From Planctomycetota bacterium (GTDB taxonomy: Bacteria; Planctomycetota; Phycisphaerae; Phycisphaerales; SM1A02): 64,000 bases of DNA. Below, piece by piece: positions 23,733 through 32,471 of this stretch; within the stretch, counting starts at the first letter, position 1, and each line of letters starts with the position of its first letter. The notes under the pieces were generated by a model. The model was not told the origin of the DNA. It did no database searches and worked only from the letters and a program-made list of their open reading frames with translations. The position numbers and the translations under genes are program-made. The stretch spans positions 1 through 64,000 of the forward strand of contig JAAELP010000400.1 of NCBI GenBank assembly GCA_024226535.1, given 5' to 3'.

Positions 23733-24632
23733 TCAAGGGACGAGAACCCTCAACTTCTTTTCCCACAACGAGATATGAAGCGAGACGGCTTGGTCCGGTT
23801 CGGTGGATCCCGGAGGAGGCTCGGGGGGGTCGCCGTCGAGCTGGTAACGCCGGGCGGACGGCGTGGAAACCTCGACGGCCGCCGCCGTTCGGTAGACCAA
23901 TCGCGGGTCGTCGAGGTGCCGCCCCCGGAGGCAGGCCACCAGCCATCTCACCAGCGACCGCCGGTTCGGGGCGGGAAGGACGACGATGTCGAGCTGCCCG
24001 TCGGACATCGACGCCCGCGCCGCAGGGTCGATCCGCATGGCGTACTGCCGACTGTTGGCGACGACGACCATGCCGGGCAGACCATCGCAGATCAGTTCGC
24101 CGTCGGCGCGGACCGTCAGCTCGGGCGGCCGCCAGCGACGAAGCTGCCGAACCAGCGGCCCCAGGTAGCTGAGGTGGGAGATGCCGCCGCCGCGCCGAGC
24201 CGACAGATCGTGGATCACCTCCGCGTCGTAGCCCATGGAGACCATGAGCAGGAACGTCCGCCCGTTCGCGACACCGACATCGACCTGCTCGACGCGGAGG
24301 GACCGGAGGGCGTCGAGCAGCGCCGCCGGCGAGGCGCTCATGCCGAACTCGCGCGAGAAGAGGTTCTCGGTCCCGAGCGGGTAGTGGTAGACGGGCGTCC
24401 CGGTACGCACCGCCGACGCGGCCGCCAGACGCATCGCCCCGTCGCCGCCCACGACGACGAGCACCTCCGCGTCGGCGAGCGCGGGGTCCAGCCACCCCTC
24501 TGCCGGCTCGAGCCGTGACTCGGCGAGCACTGCCTCGTGCCCCGAGCGCTCCACCCGCTGCGCCAGATCCCGCGCCGTCGCCGCCGCGCGTCCGGCGCCG
24601 GACACCGGGTTGTAGAGGAGGTGAAGGCGCAC
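23733..24632 (-). CDS. Diacylglycerol/lipid kinase family protein (DagK catalytic domain, YegS-like)
   Basis: 299 residues from GTG 24632. The N-terminal catalytic domain begins LHLLYNPVSGAGRAA and has VVVGGDGAMR (about 62-71), where the usual GGDGT has Ala for Thr, and the PLGTENLFSREF motif corresponding to the family's GT.N.FAR. The C-terminal beta-sandwich contains GLPGMVVVANSRQYAMRIDPAA and DGQLDIVVL. Enzymes of this fold phosphorylate diacylglycerol or related lipids at the inner membrane face using ATP. The precise substrate cannot be told. It is followed 21 nt later by the FecR-cyclophilin gene. Confidence 0.82.
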   Translation of the reverse strand: MRLHLLYNPVSGAGRAAATARDLAQRVERSGHEAVLAESRLEPAEGWLDPALADAEVLVVVGGDGAMRLAAASAVRTGTPVYHYPLGTENLFSREFGMSASPAALLDALRSLRVEQVDVGVANGRTFLLMVSMGYDAEVIHDLSARRGGGISHLSYLGPLVRQLRRWRPPELTVRADGELICDGLPGMVVVANSRQYAMRIDPAARASMSDGQLDIVVLPAPNRRSLVRWLVACLRGRHLDDPRLVYRTAAAVEVSTPSARRYQLDGDPPEPPPGSTEPDQAVSLHISLWEKKLRVLVP

Positions 24633-24653
24633 GAGGGATCAGGAACCCGGCGT

Positions 24654-26201
24654 TTACTCCGGGGGGACCTCCGCCGCCTGCGCGTCCCAGGCGATGATCT
24701 CGACCTTCTCGATGATCACCGGTTCGATCGGCACGTTGGCGTGCCGCGTCTGGCGCTGGGTCGGGACCTGCCGGATCGCCTCGACGACCTCCATGCCCTC
24801 CACCACGCGGCCGAACACCGCGTAGCCGGCACCGTCGCGCGGCTGGTCGAGGCTGGAGTTGTCCTGCACGTTGATGAAGAACTGGCTCGTGGCGGAGTCG
24901 GGCTGCCGGCCGAGACGGGCCATCGCGATCGTGCCCTTGACGTTCTTCAGACCGTTCTCCCACTCGTTCTTGATCCCGCCGGCGGTGTCCGACTTCTGCT
25001 CGAGGTCCGCCGTGAAGCCTCCGCCCTGGATCATGAAGTTCGCGATCACGCGGTGGAAGATCGTCCCGTCGTAGAACCCGCGCTTCGTGTACGCGAGGAA
25101 GTTCGCGACCGAGATCGGCGCCTTGCCGGCGTCGAGCCGGAGCACGATGTCACCCTTGGTCGTGCTCATGCGCACGTACTCGAACGGACCCTCCTCCTGG
25201 CTCTCGGCGGCATCCTGGTTCTCGGCCGCATCGAGGACCACGTTGAACTGCTTGTCGTCGAACAACCGCCTCTCTGTCTTCTTCTCCGGATTCGCCGCGA
25301 CCTTGCCCTTCGGAGGCCGTCCCTCGTGCCAGTGCCCGTGCCCCGGATCGAAGTGGCGGTTCGTGACCGGGTCGTACTGCCAATCCAGCGGGTTCGTGAT
25401 CGACGACGGCGGCTTGACCGAGTCGTCCCGCGCGAGCGACGGCGGCTGGCTGGTGTCGATGCTCGGGATGCGCGTCAGGTCGATGATCGTCTCCCGGTCG
25501 TTCTTGCCCAAGGCGCGGGCACCGGCGATCTTGCCGCCGGCGATCGTGCGCACCATGCCCGCGCGGATCTTGACGCGCCGCTTGCGGGACGCGTCGCGCT
25601 TGCTGGGGGCGTGCATCTCCACCGTACCCGTGAGCGCGATGTACGACGCGAGATCGCCGTCGCCCTCATAGGAACCGAGCGCATCGGAGCCGTCGAAGTA
25701 CGCATCCCGACCGCCCGCGCGGATCGCGAACGCGCCGTGGCGCTTCGGATCGCGGACCACCGCGTGGTAGATGCCCCGCTCCACGTCGGCCACCGCGATG
25801 ATCGGCAGCGCGTCCTTGCCCGGCCCCGCCACCGCCTCCTCGGGCGTGGGAGCGACGATACGGACGCGGGACTTCGGGCCGATGATCAACAGGTCGGTCT
25901 GGCCCGGCTTCGTCTGCCGTGACCGCCCGAAGGCGATCGCGAGGCGGTCACTGTCGCCGGTGATCACCGTGTCTCCGAACGCCAGATCGGCCCTGGGCTC
26001 CGCCGGTCGCGTCTCGCCACCGGAGGACGGGCGCACCGTCGGGCTGCCGGTCAGCGCAAGGACGCGGACCGTCGGCGGCCCCGTGTCCTCCGCCGCCGCG
26101 GCCTCCGCGGGCGCGGACGCGGCCGTCTGGGCCGAAGCCGACGTGGTCAGCACCGCCGCGAGGGTCAGAATCAGGCACCTCGTCAATCCATACCACTTCA
26201 T
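24654..26201 (-). CDS. Exported FecR-like / cyclophilin-type peptidyl-prolyl isomerase fusion
   Basis: 515 residues from ATG 26201, with GAGAGGA upstream. It has a signal peptide (LILTLAAVLTTSASA-QT). Residues about 40-240 look like a FecR-type beta domain (GDTVITGDSDRLAIAF, IIGPKSRVRI, IYHAVV, VKIRAGMVRTIAGGK). A low-complexity charged linker follows. The C-terminal 170 residues are a cyclophilin with TTKGDIVLRLD, NFLAYTKRGFYDGTIFHRVI..FMIQGGGF, and the catalytic Arg in FHRV. Cyclophilins speed Xaa-Pro isomerisation; an envelope location is predicted. The joining of FecR-like and cyclophilin modules is unusual and the N-terminal assignment is tentative. Confidence 0.78.
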   Translation of the reverse strand: MKWYGLTRCLILTLAAVLTTSASAQTAASAPAEAAAAEDTGPPTVRVLALTGSPTVRPSSGGETRPAEPRADLAFGDTVITGDSDRLAIAFGRSRQTKPGQTDLLIIGPKSRVRIVAPTPEEAVAGPGKDALPIIAVADVERGIYHAVVRDPKRHGAFAIRAGGRDAYFDGSDALGSYEGDGDLASYIALTGTVEMHAPSKRDASRKRRVKIRAGMVRTIAGGKIAGARALGKNDRETIIDLTRIPSIDTSQPPSLARDDSVKPPSSITNPLDWQYDPVTNRHFDPGHGHWHEGRPPKGKVAANPEKKTERRLFDDKQFNVVLDAAENQDAAESQEEGPFEYVRMSTTKGDIVLRLDAGKAPISVANFLAYTKRGFYDGTIFHRVIANFMIQGGGFTADLEQKSDTAGGIKNEWENGLKNVKGTIAMARLGRQPDSATSQFFINVQDNSSLDQPRDGAGYAVFGRVVEGMEVVEAIRQVPTQRQTRHANVPIEPVIIEKVEIIAWDAQAAEVPPE

Positions 26202-26389
26202 CGCTCGATCCTCTCGTCTGCTGATGGGGACGTGTCCACGGGGACAGCCCTTCCTCGGACAACGACGAACCCCCCCGTCTTTTTGCAGGGTCGGCATTAT
26301 TCCGTGGCCGGGTGGTCCGGACAAATCGGCCACCGGGCCGGGAGGGGGCCCGGGGGCAGGCCTCGATGGACGAAGGTACGATCCCCGCC

Positions 26390-27499
26390 ATGAACCGCGT
26401 CCCCCTCGTCGGCGTCCTGCTCATGGCTGCCGCCCTTGCGCCGGCGGGGCTCGCCCAGGAGTCCTTCCGCCTGGGAGACGACGACAACTGGGTCCAGGAG
26501 GCAGTCCCGGAGCCGGGAACCTCCGCCGGCCAGATCGCCCGGATCCGCCGGGCCCTCGCCTCGGGTCAGCACGACCGGGCGGAGTTCCTCGCCACCGAGT
26601 TCATCGAGCGGAACCCGACCGACCCCCTGCTGCCGGAAGCCTACCTCGCCCGCGGCGACTCCCTCCGCGCTCGCCGCGACTACTACGACGCCTTGTTCGA
26701 CTACGAGTACATCGCCCAGGGCTTCCCGGGGTCGGAGGTGTTCGTGACGGCGCTGGAGCGGGAGCTGGAGATCGCGCAGCTCTTCGCCGGCGGCCTGAGA
26801 CGCCAGATGTGGGGCATGCGGATCCTCAACGCGTCGGACGAGGCGGAGGAGCTGCTCATCCGGATCCAGGAGCGCATGCCCGGCAGCCATCTCGCGGAGG
26901 AGGCGGGCATGACGCTGGCCGACTTCTACTTCGCGCGGCAGCGCATGGACCTCGCCGCGGAGATGTACGCGTTGTTCGTCGAGAACTTCCCGCGCTCGCA
27001 GCGGATCGACAAGGCGCGGCGGCGTCTCATCTTCGCGCACCTCGCCTCGTTCAAGGGCCCGGAGCACGACGCGGCGGGCCTGTACAACGCGCGGACGCGC
27101 ATCCTCTCGCTCCAGGCGACCGATCCCGCCGCCGCGCAGGAACTCGGCGCCGACGCGCTGCTCACGCGCATCGACGAGTCCGACGCGGCGAAGATGCTCG
27201 AGACCGCGCGTTGGTACCTGCGCACGGGCGACCCCGTCGCCGCGGAACTGACCGTGCGACGCCTGGTCGAGCGCTACCCGCGTTCCATCGCCGCGCGACG
27301 CGCGCTGCGCGCGATCCCGGCGATCCTCGCGAGGCTGCCGGTGTCGGTGATCGCCGAGGCGCCGGATTACGAGATCCTCCGGGCGGCGCTGCTCGGTTCG
27401 CCGGCTCCCGAAGCGGAGGTACCCGACCTCCTGTCCGAGGACGCCCCGCCGCCGGCCCTCATGCTGACGACCCCCCCGCCGGGCGAGGTCGAGCCGTGA
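26390..27499 (+). CDS. BamD-like outer-membrane assembly TPR protein
   Basis: 369 residues from ATG 26390, which opens a signal peptide (VPLVGVLLMAAALAPAGLAQES). There is no lipobox cysteine, unlike classical BamD. Tetratricopeptide-like helices run from about 40 to 340, including ATEFIERNPTDPLLPEAYLARGDSLRARRDYYDALFDYEYIAQGFPGSEV, the BamD/YfiO pattern. A second block (AAEMYALFVENFPRSQRIDKARRRLIFAHLA) continues it. A periplasmic scaffold for outer-membrane protein insertion is the likely role. The stop overlaps the GTG of the lipoprotein gene, so the pair is co-translated. Confidence 0.7.
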   Translation: MNRVPLVGVLLMAAALAPAGLAQESFRLGDDDNWVQEAVPEPGTSAGQIARIRRALASGQHDRAEFLATEFIERNPTDPLLPEAYLARGDSLRARRDYYDALFDYEYIAQGFPGSEVFVTALERELEIAQLFAGGLRRQMWGMRILNASDEAEELLIRIQERMPGSHLAEEAGMTLADFYFARQRMDLAAEMYALFVENFPRSQRIDKARRRLIFAHLASFKGPEHDAAGLYNARTRILSLQATDPAAAQELGADALLTRIDESDAAKMLETARWYLRTGDPVAAELTVRRLVERYPRSIAARRALRAIPAILARLPVSVIAEAPDYEILRAALLGSPAPEAEVPDLLSEDAPPPALMLTTPPPGEVEP

Positions 27500-28035
27500 T
27501 CGCCGCGCGGACGCACCGAGGACTCGCCGCCGCGTTCATCGCGGCCGCGCTGGCGTTCGTCGGCGCCGGGTGCGCGTCGGATCCCACCGCCGGCTACGCC
27601 GCGGTCTCCACCTTCTCGGAGGATATCCGGACCATCGCGATCCCCATCGCCACGAACGAGACGTTCGTCCGCGACGTGGAGTTCGATCTGACGGACGCGT
27701 TGATCAAGGAGATCGAGGCACGGACGTCGTGGAAGGTCGTCGGCATGGCCCGGGCGGACACCGTTCTCTCCGCGCAGATCCGACGCGTCGACCTCGACCA
27801 GGTTTCAAAGTCTCCCGTGACCGGTTTGGGTCAAGAGGTCCTCGTGCGCGTGACGATCGACTTCCAGTGGAAGGACTTCCGGAACGACGCGACGCTCGCT
27901 GAACGGCGGGACTTCGCGGGACAGCGGATGTTCGATCCCTCGCGTCCGACGGGAGAACGGGTCGAACTGGGGAGAATGGCCGTCGTACAACTGCTGGCTC
28001 GGGACATCGTGGATGTCATGCGGACGGCCTGGTAG
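27496..28035 (+). CDS. LptE-like LPS-assembly lipoprotein
   Basis: 179 residues from GTG 27496, overlapping the previous stop (GTGA). The N-terminus is a lipoprotein signal with lipobox GAGC (cysteine about 24). The mature part begins ASDPTAGYAAVSTFSEDIRTIAIPIATNETF and continues with DVEFDLTDALIKEIEARTSWKVV, the layout of the LptE family (PF04390-type) common in planctomycetes. It would plug the LptD barrel that inserts lipopolysaccharide. Pairing with a BamD-like gene supports an outer-membrane biogenesis operon. Confidence 0.75.
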   Translation: MIAARTHRGLAAAFIAAALAFVGAGCASDPTAGYAAVSTFSEDIRTIAIPIATNETFVRDVEFDLTDALIKEIEARTSWKVVGMARADTVLSAQIRRVDLDQVSKSPVTGLGQEVLVRVTIDFQWKDFRNDATLAERRDFAGQRMFDPSRPTGERVELGRMAVVQLLARDIVDVMRTAW

Positions 28036-28226
28036 GCCGCCGCGGCGACGAATCCCGCCCCGCTCAGCCGGACCGACCATCTCCGCCGCACGCCCGCACC
28101 GCCAAAGCGGGACTGTTTCGACGCCCCCTGTCCCCGCGTCACCGGCGTCCGTATCCTTTGCGGGGACCGCTGGGGCCGGATTCTGAACCCATCGCGGATC
28201 GAGAAGCGAACTGAGAAGCGAGACGA

Positions 28227-30341
28227 ATGCCTGACGAGAAGCGGAATCACGACGAGAACTCGCAAGGTGGTGATCAGCAGCGCCGGGGTACCGGCCCGCA
28301 GACTCCCCCGCCGATGAAGTTCAGCCGCGGCCTGCTGAGTTGGGTGCTCATCCTCGCCATGCTGATCCTGCTGTTCCTGTTCCTCAACAGCAGCCCGCGC
28401 GGCACACCCATCGACTCGTGGCAGAAGTTCAAGGCGCTCCTCGTCGAACCCGACCGGGACGACCATGGCAACGTCGTGCTCGACGCGGTCGGCGAGGTCG
28501 CCCTCGTGCCCACGGGCAAGATCAAGGACAACCTCGTCACGGTCGAGAACAGCCGGCTGACCGCGACGGTCGCCGCCGGGAGCCAGGCCGGGCTGACCAC
28601 CGAGGACAAGGAGACGCTCGTCACCCTGAAGATCAACTCCCAGATCCACGACTGGTACTTCACCCAGTTGGACACGATGGGCGTGGACATCCAGGACAAG
28701 ACGGGCACGAGCATCTGGCTTCAGCTTCTCGGGCCGCTGATCCCGTTCCTGCTGATCATCGTCATCATCTGGTTCTTCATCGCGCGGTCGATGCGCTCGG
28801 CCGGCGCCGGACCGGGCGGCATGCTCGGCAGCTTCGGCAAGTCGCGGCACCGCCTCTCCTCCAAGGACACGGTCGACATCACGTTCAACGACGTGGCCGG
28901 CGTGGACGAGGCGAAGGAGGAGGTGGGCGAGATCGTCGCGTTCCTGAAGGACCCGGCTCGCTTCCAGCGCCTCGGTGGCCGCATCCCGCGCGGCGTGCTC
29001 CTCGTGGGCCCGCCCGGCTGCGGCAAGACCCTGCTCGCCAAGGCGATCGCGGGTGAGGCGGACGTGCCGTTCTTCTCGATCAGCGGCTCTGACTTCGTGG
29101 AGATGTTCGTCGGCGTCGGCGCGAGCCGCGTTCGCGACCTCTTCAAGCAGGCGAAGGAGAACTCGCCCTGCATCATCTTCCTCGACGAGATCGACGCCGT
29201 CGGGCGCCGGCGCGGCGGCGGGTTCACGACCGGCGGTCACGACGAGCGCGAACAGACGCTCAACGCGATCCTCGTGGAGATGGACGGCTTCGAGGCGCAC
29301 GAGCAGATCATCGTGATCGCGGCGACCAACCGGGCCGACGTGCTGGACCCCGCGCTTACCCGGCCGGGTCGCTTCGACCGCCAGGTGGACGTCTCCCTGC
29401 CCGATCTCGCGGGGCGCAAGGAGATCCTCGAAGTCCACGCGAAGAAGATCAAGCTCGGCGCGGACGTCGACCTCGAGCGCGTCGCCCGCGGCACGCCGAT
29501 GTTCTCGGGCGCCGATCTCGCGGCGCTGATCAACGAGGCCGCGATCCTCGGCACGATGGCGGCGCACGACGCCGTGGACATGAGCGACCTCGAGGAGGCG
29601 CGGGACAAGATCCGCTTCGGCCGCGCCCGCAAGAGCCGGAAGATCGAGGAGCAGGAGCGCGTCGCCACCGCGTACCACGAGGCGGGCCACGCCGTCGTGC
29701 AGGTGATGCTCGACGACGCGGATCCCGTTCACAAGGTCACGATCATCCCGCGCGGCCAGGCGATGGGCGCGACGTTCTCGCTGCCCGAGAAGGACCGCTA
29801 CGGATTCGGCCGCAAGTACCTGCTCGCGACGATGCGCGTGCTGTGCGGTGGCCGCATCGCCGAGCAGAAGAAGACCAGCGACGTCTCGTCCGGCGCGGCC
29901 ATGGACATTCAGATGGCCACGCAGTACGCGCGGCACATGATCCTCGAGTGGGGCATGTCCGATCGGCTCGGCTTCGTCAACTACGCCGGCGCCGACACGC
30001 GCGAAGTGCTCATTCCCGAGAAGGAGTACTCGGAGGAGACGGCACGGATCATCGACGAGGAGATCCAGCGCATGATCCGCGAGGCGTACGGCGACGCGGA
30101 GCGCATGATCAAGGAGGGCTGGGACAAGGTCGCCGCCGTGGCCGAGGCCCTGCTCAAGTACGAGACGCTCCAGGGCGACGACGTCGCGAGGCTCATGCGC
30201 GGCGAGCGCATGGACAAGCCGACGGTGGCCGAGTTGCTCTCCAAGGAAGCCGCACGCCCCGCCGCGAAGGTCGAACCGGAGAAGCCCGCCGCCGACCCGG
30301 GCGACGAGGCCGCGGGCGGGATTCTGCCGAGCCCGGCGTAG
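28227..30341 (+). CDS. ftsH: ATP-dependent zinc metalloprotease FtsH
   Basis: 704 residues. Two membrane helices (about 34-53 and 172-190) bracket a periplasmic domain. The AAA module has Walker A GPPGCGKT (about 260), Walker B IIFLDEID, and the second region of homology [18 protein letters not shown]. The protease domain has HEAGH (about 485) with a downstream Asp ligand ([10 protein letters not shown]). It degrades membrane and regulatory proteins at the inner membrane. The C-terminal tail is Lys/Pro/Ala-rich. It ends 34 nt from the convergent uvrC stop. Confidence 0.95.
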   Translation: MPDEKRNHDENSQGGDQQRRGTGPQTPPPMKFSRGLLSWVLILAMLILLFLFLNSSPRGTPIDSWQKFKALLVEPDRDDHGNVVLDAVGEVALVPTGKIKDNLVTVENSRLTATVAAGSQAGLTTEDKETLVTLKINSQIHDWYFTQLDTMGVDIQDKTGTSIWLQLLGPLIPFLLIIVIIWFFIARSMRSAGAGPGGMLGSFGKSRHRLSSKDTVDITFNDVAGVDEAKEEVGEIVAFLKDPARFQRLGGRIPRGVLLVGPPGCGKTLLAKAIAGEADVPFFSISGSDFVEMFVGVGASRVRDLFKQAKENSPCIIFLDEIDAVGRRRGGGFTTGGHDEREQTLNAILVEMDGFEAHEQIIVIAATNRADVLDPALTRPGRFDRQVDVSLPDLAGRKEILEVHAKKIKLGADVDLERVARGTPMFSGADLAALINEAAILGTMAAHDAVDMSDLEEARDKIRFGRARKSRKIEEQERVATAYHEAGHAVVQVMLDDADPVHKVTIIPRGQAMGATFSLPEKDRYGFGRKYLLATMRVLCGGRIAEQKKTSDVSSGAAMDIQMATQYARHMILEWGMSDRLGFVNYAGADTREVLIPEKEYSEETARIIDEEIQRMIREAYGDAERMIKEGWDKVAAVAEALLKYETLQGDDVARLMRGERMDKPTVAELLSKEAARPAAKVEPEKPAADPGDEAAGGILPSPA

Positions 30342-30360
30342 CGGGTTCGTTCGTACCCGC
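30341..30360. terminator. Candidate bidirectional hairpin between ftsH and uvrC
   Basis: Inverted repeat GCGGGT / ACCCGC with an 8-nt loop starting at the last base of the ftsH stop codon. No T run follows, but it is the only structure in the 34-nt space between the two convergent genes. Confidence 0.35.
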
Positions 30361-30375
30361 GCGTGAGGCCCCCCC

Positions 30376-31761
30376 TCACTCCTCGTCCAGCACCTTCTTC
30401 CGCCGCAGAAGATGGTGATAGTGCTGCGCGAACCGGTGCGCCTCGTCGCGGATGGCCTGGCACAACCGCAGCGCAGGGTTGTCGCGCCCGAGGCGAATCG
30501 GCTCCGCCCGCTCCTGCACGTAGATCAGCTCCTCCTTCTTGGCGAGGCTGATGACCATCGGCGGCTTCACCGGGAGATCCTCGAACACCTCCAGTGCCGC
30601 GTGGAGTTGCCCGAGGCCGCCGTCGATGAGGATCACGTCGGGGTACAGTTCGTCGCCCTGGCCCGCGTCGCGGTAGCGGCGGCTGACGACCTCGCGGATC
30701 GCCATGTAGTCGTCGTTGTCGGCGGTGCGCACGCGGTAACGGCGGTAGCCGTCCTTGAACGGCCGGCCGTCGATGAAGCAGACCTTGGACCCGACCGTCT
30801 CGCCGCCCTGGAGGTGGGCGATGTCGATCGCCTCCATACCGCGGATGGACTCGTCGAGGCCGAGCGTCTTCTGGAGCGAACGCAGCGCCGCGGCGGGGTC
30901 CGTGGCGAACACCGTCACCTCCGGCTGCCACTCGGTGCCGGCGCTGCGGGCGCGCTTCTCTCGCTCGTCGAGCTTCTCGATGGCGCGGATCTGGTCGCGC
31001 AACGTGGCCGCTCGCTCGTACTCCTGCGCCGTTGACGCGTCGTCCATCTCGCGACGCAGCTCGCGGAGCATGACGCTGCGCTTCGACGTGAGAAATCGCG
31101 TGAACCGATCGATGTCGGCGCGGTACCCCTCCCGTGTGATCCGGTTGCCGCACGGCGCCGTGCACCGGTCGATGTTGAACAGCAGGCACGGGCGGAACCG
31201 CGCGTTCTTCGGATCGCCGTCGGTGATGTCGAGCGTGCAGGTGCGATACCGGAAGACGCGCTGAAGGAGCTGGATCGACTCGCGCAGCGACGACACGCTC
31301 GTGAACGGGCCGAACACCCGCGCCCCGCGGTAACGCTCGTCGGCCGGCGTCCGCGTGATGAACACACCGGGGAAGTCGTCGCGCATCGTGACGACGAGAT
31401 ACGGGAAGGTCTTGTCGTCGGTCAGCAGCGTGTTGAAGCGCGGGCGGATGTCCTTGATCAGCCGCGCTTCCATGAGCAGGGCCTCCCACTCGCCCTCGCA
31501 CTCGATCACGTCGAAATCCGCGACCACGTCCAGCAGGCCCTGCTTCTTGGGGCCGAGATCCGCCGACGGCGTAAAGTAGGAGCCCACCCGGCTTCGCAGC
31601 GAAGCGGCCTTCCCCACGTAGATGACCTGCCCGCCGCCGTCCTTCATGAGGTAGACGCCCGGCTGGCGGGGCAGGCCCCGGGCCGCCCCCGCCAGCCGCT
31701 CGATCCGGGACGGATCGTCCCCGGGGGACGCGTGCGGGCGGGATTTGGTCGGGTCGGGCAT
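30376..31761 (-). CDS. uvrC: UvrC-type excinuclease subunit lacking the C-terminal HhH domain
   Basis: 461 residues from ATG 31761; full UvrC is about 600. Present are the GIY-YIG nuclease (PGVYLMKD..GQVIYVGKA, about 30-55), the cysteine cluster (TCTLDI..C..C..APC), the UVR helix (ASTAQEYERAATLRDQIRAIEKL) and the RNase H-like second nuclease with its acidic and His positions (EAIDIAHLQGG, VILIDGGLGQL, RDEAHRFA). The protein stops right after this domain, so the (HhH)2 DNA-binding tail is absent. The convergent ftsH gene leaves no room for a lost tail. It should cut both sides of UvrAB-marked DNA lesions, possibly with altered DNA grip. Confidence 0.88.
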   Translation of the reverse strand: MPDPTKSRPHASPGDDPSRIERLAGAARGLPRQPGVYLMKDGGGQVIYVGKAASLRSRVGSYFTPSADLGPKKQGLLDVVADFDVIECEGEWEALLMEARLIKDIRPRFNTLLTDDKTFPYLVVTMRDDFPGVFITRTPADERYRGARVFGPFTSVSSLRESIQLLQRVFRYRTCTLDITDGDPKNARFRPCLLFNIDRCTAPCGNRITREGYRADIDRFTRFLTSKRSVMLRELRREMDDASTAQEYERAATLRDQIRAIEKLDEREKRARSAGTEWQPEVTVFATDPAAALRSLQKTLGLDESIRGMEAIDIAHLQGGETVGSKVCFIDGRPFKDGYRRYRVRTADNDDYMAIREVVSRRYRDAGQGDELYPDVILIDGGLGQLHAALEVFEDLPVKPPMVISLAKKEELIYVQERAEPIRLGRDNPALRLCQAIRDEAHRFAQHYHHLLRRKKVLDEE

Positions 31762-31804
31762 GGCGGGGTGGATTCTAGACCGGGGCAAAAACGCACTCGA
31801 AGGG

Positions 31805-31821
31805 TGTTTCTTCATGAAACA
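31805..31821. promoter_or_regulatory. Inverted repeat TGTTTC-N5-GAAACA in the uvrC/lipoprotein divergent region
   Basis: Perfect 6-bp dyad with a 5-nt centre, 44 nt upstream of uvrC and 160 nt upstream of the cysteine-rich lipoprotein. The size and symmetry fit a dimeric repressor operator. It does not match the LexA box forms I know. Confidence 0.3.
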
Positions 31822-31981
31822 AAGAACGCCTCTCGTGCGTTCACCGCTACGATGTCCGGTCGCCGGCGTGGCCGGCACCCCAAGGGAATCTCCCGCCCCG
31901 CCCGACGGCGGTCGGCTCAGGGGCAATGAAACAACGGCCACCAACAGCGGCCACGAACCACGGAATGAGGAGTTCGATCAG

Positions 31982-32344
31982 ATGAAGTTCCTGAGCATGC
32001 TTGCCGTCGTCTGTCTCACGGTCGCCCTCGTCGGCTGCGAATCCACGCGGGAGACCGGTAGCTCCAGCCTGGGCGCCGTCAGCGAGTGTGGCCCCAACTG
32101 TGAATCCGACTGCTGCCCCGAGGGCGCGGCCCCGGGTGCCCTCAAGGAAGGCTGCTCGTCCGGCAAGAGCGAGTGCTCCGGCTCCGGCAAGGTGTGCCCC
32201 GCCGCGGGCAAGACCAACCTCGGTGCCGTCAGCGACAAGCCCGAGTGCAGCAGCAAGAGCTCCTGCTCCAAGGGTGCGAGCCTCGGCGCCGTCAGCGACA
32301 AGCCGAGCTGCTCGAGTGCCAAGACCTCCTGCGGCAACAAGTGA
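31982..32344 (+). CDS. Small cysteine-rich lipoprotein with LGAVS repeats
   Basis: 120 residues. ATG 31982 follows GAGGAG; the signal peptide MKFLSMLAVVCLTVALVGC has lipobox ALVGC, so Cys19 would be lipidated. The mature part is Ser/Lys/Gly-rich, has 11 further cysteines, and three repeats beginning LGAVS(E/D) (at about 30, 80 and 103), the last two nearly identical (LGAVSDKP.CSS). No known domain. It is monocistronic with a clear terminator. A periplasm-facing metal-binding or disulfide-rich surface protein is possible, but that is a guess from composition only. Confidence 0.75.
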   Translation: MKFLSMLAVVCLTVALVGCESTRETGSSSLGAVSECGPNCESDCCPEGAAPGALKEGCSSGKSECSGSGKVCPAAGKTNLGAVSDKPECSSKSSCSKGASLGAVSDKPSCSSAKTSCGNK

Positions 32345-32384
32345 TCGCCTGATTCTCATCGGGACGATCCCGAAACGAATCTCG

Positions 32385-32420
32385 AACCACCCGTCGTCAC
32401 CGGCGGGTGGTTCTCTTTTT
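32385..32420 (+). terminator. Rho-independent terminator after the cysteine-rich lipoprotein
   Basis: Nine-bp perfect stem AACCACCCG / CGGGTGGTT with a 10-nt loop, followed by CTCTTTTT. It lies 40 nt after the lipoprotein stop and 52 nt before pyrC. Confidence 0.85.
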
Positions 32421-32471
32421 GCCCGGCCGGTTTGCCTGGCGGCCTGCTAGCTGGTACGCACGTCATTTGCC

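Noticed and set aside
21371-24172. About 930-codon plus-strand frame across fliL, motB and motA
   Set aside because: It crosses several real genes on the other strand, with no protein family features.
30341-30376. Possible frameshift in uvrC at the C run near 30369 that would restore the missing C-terminal domain
   Set aside because: Only 34 nt separate the uvrC stop from the convergent ftsH stop, and the opposite frames there belong to ftsH; no HhH sequence is present in any frame.
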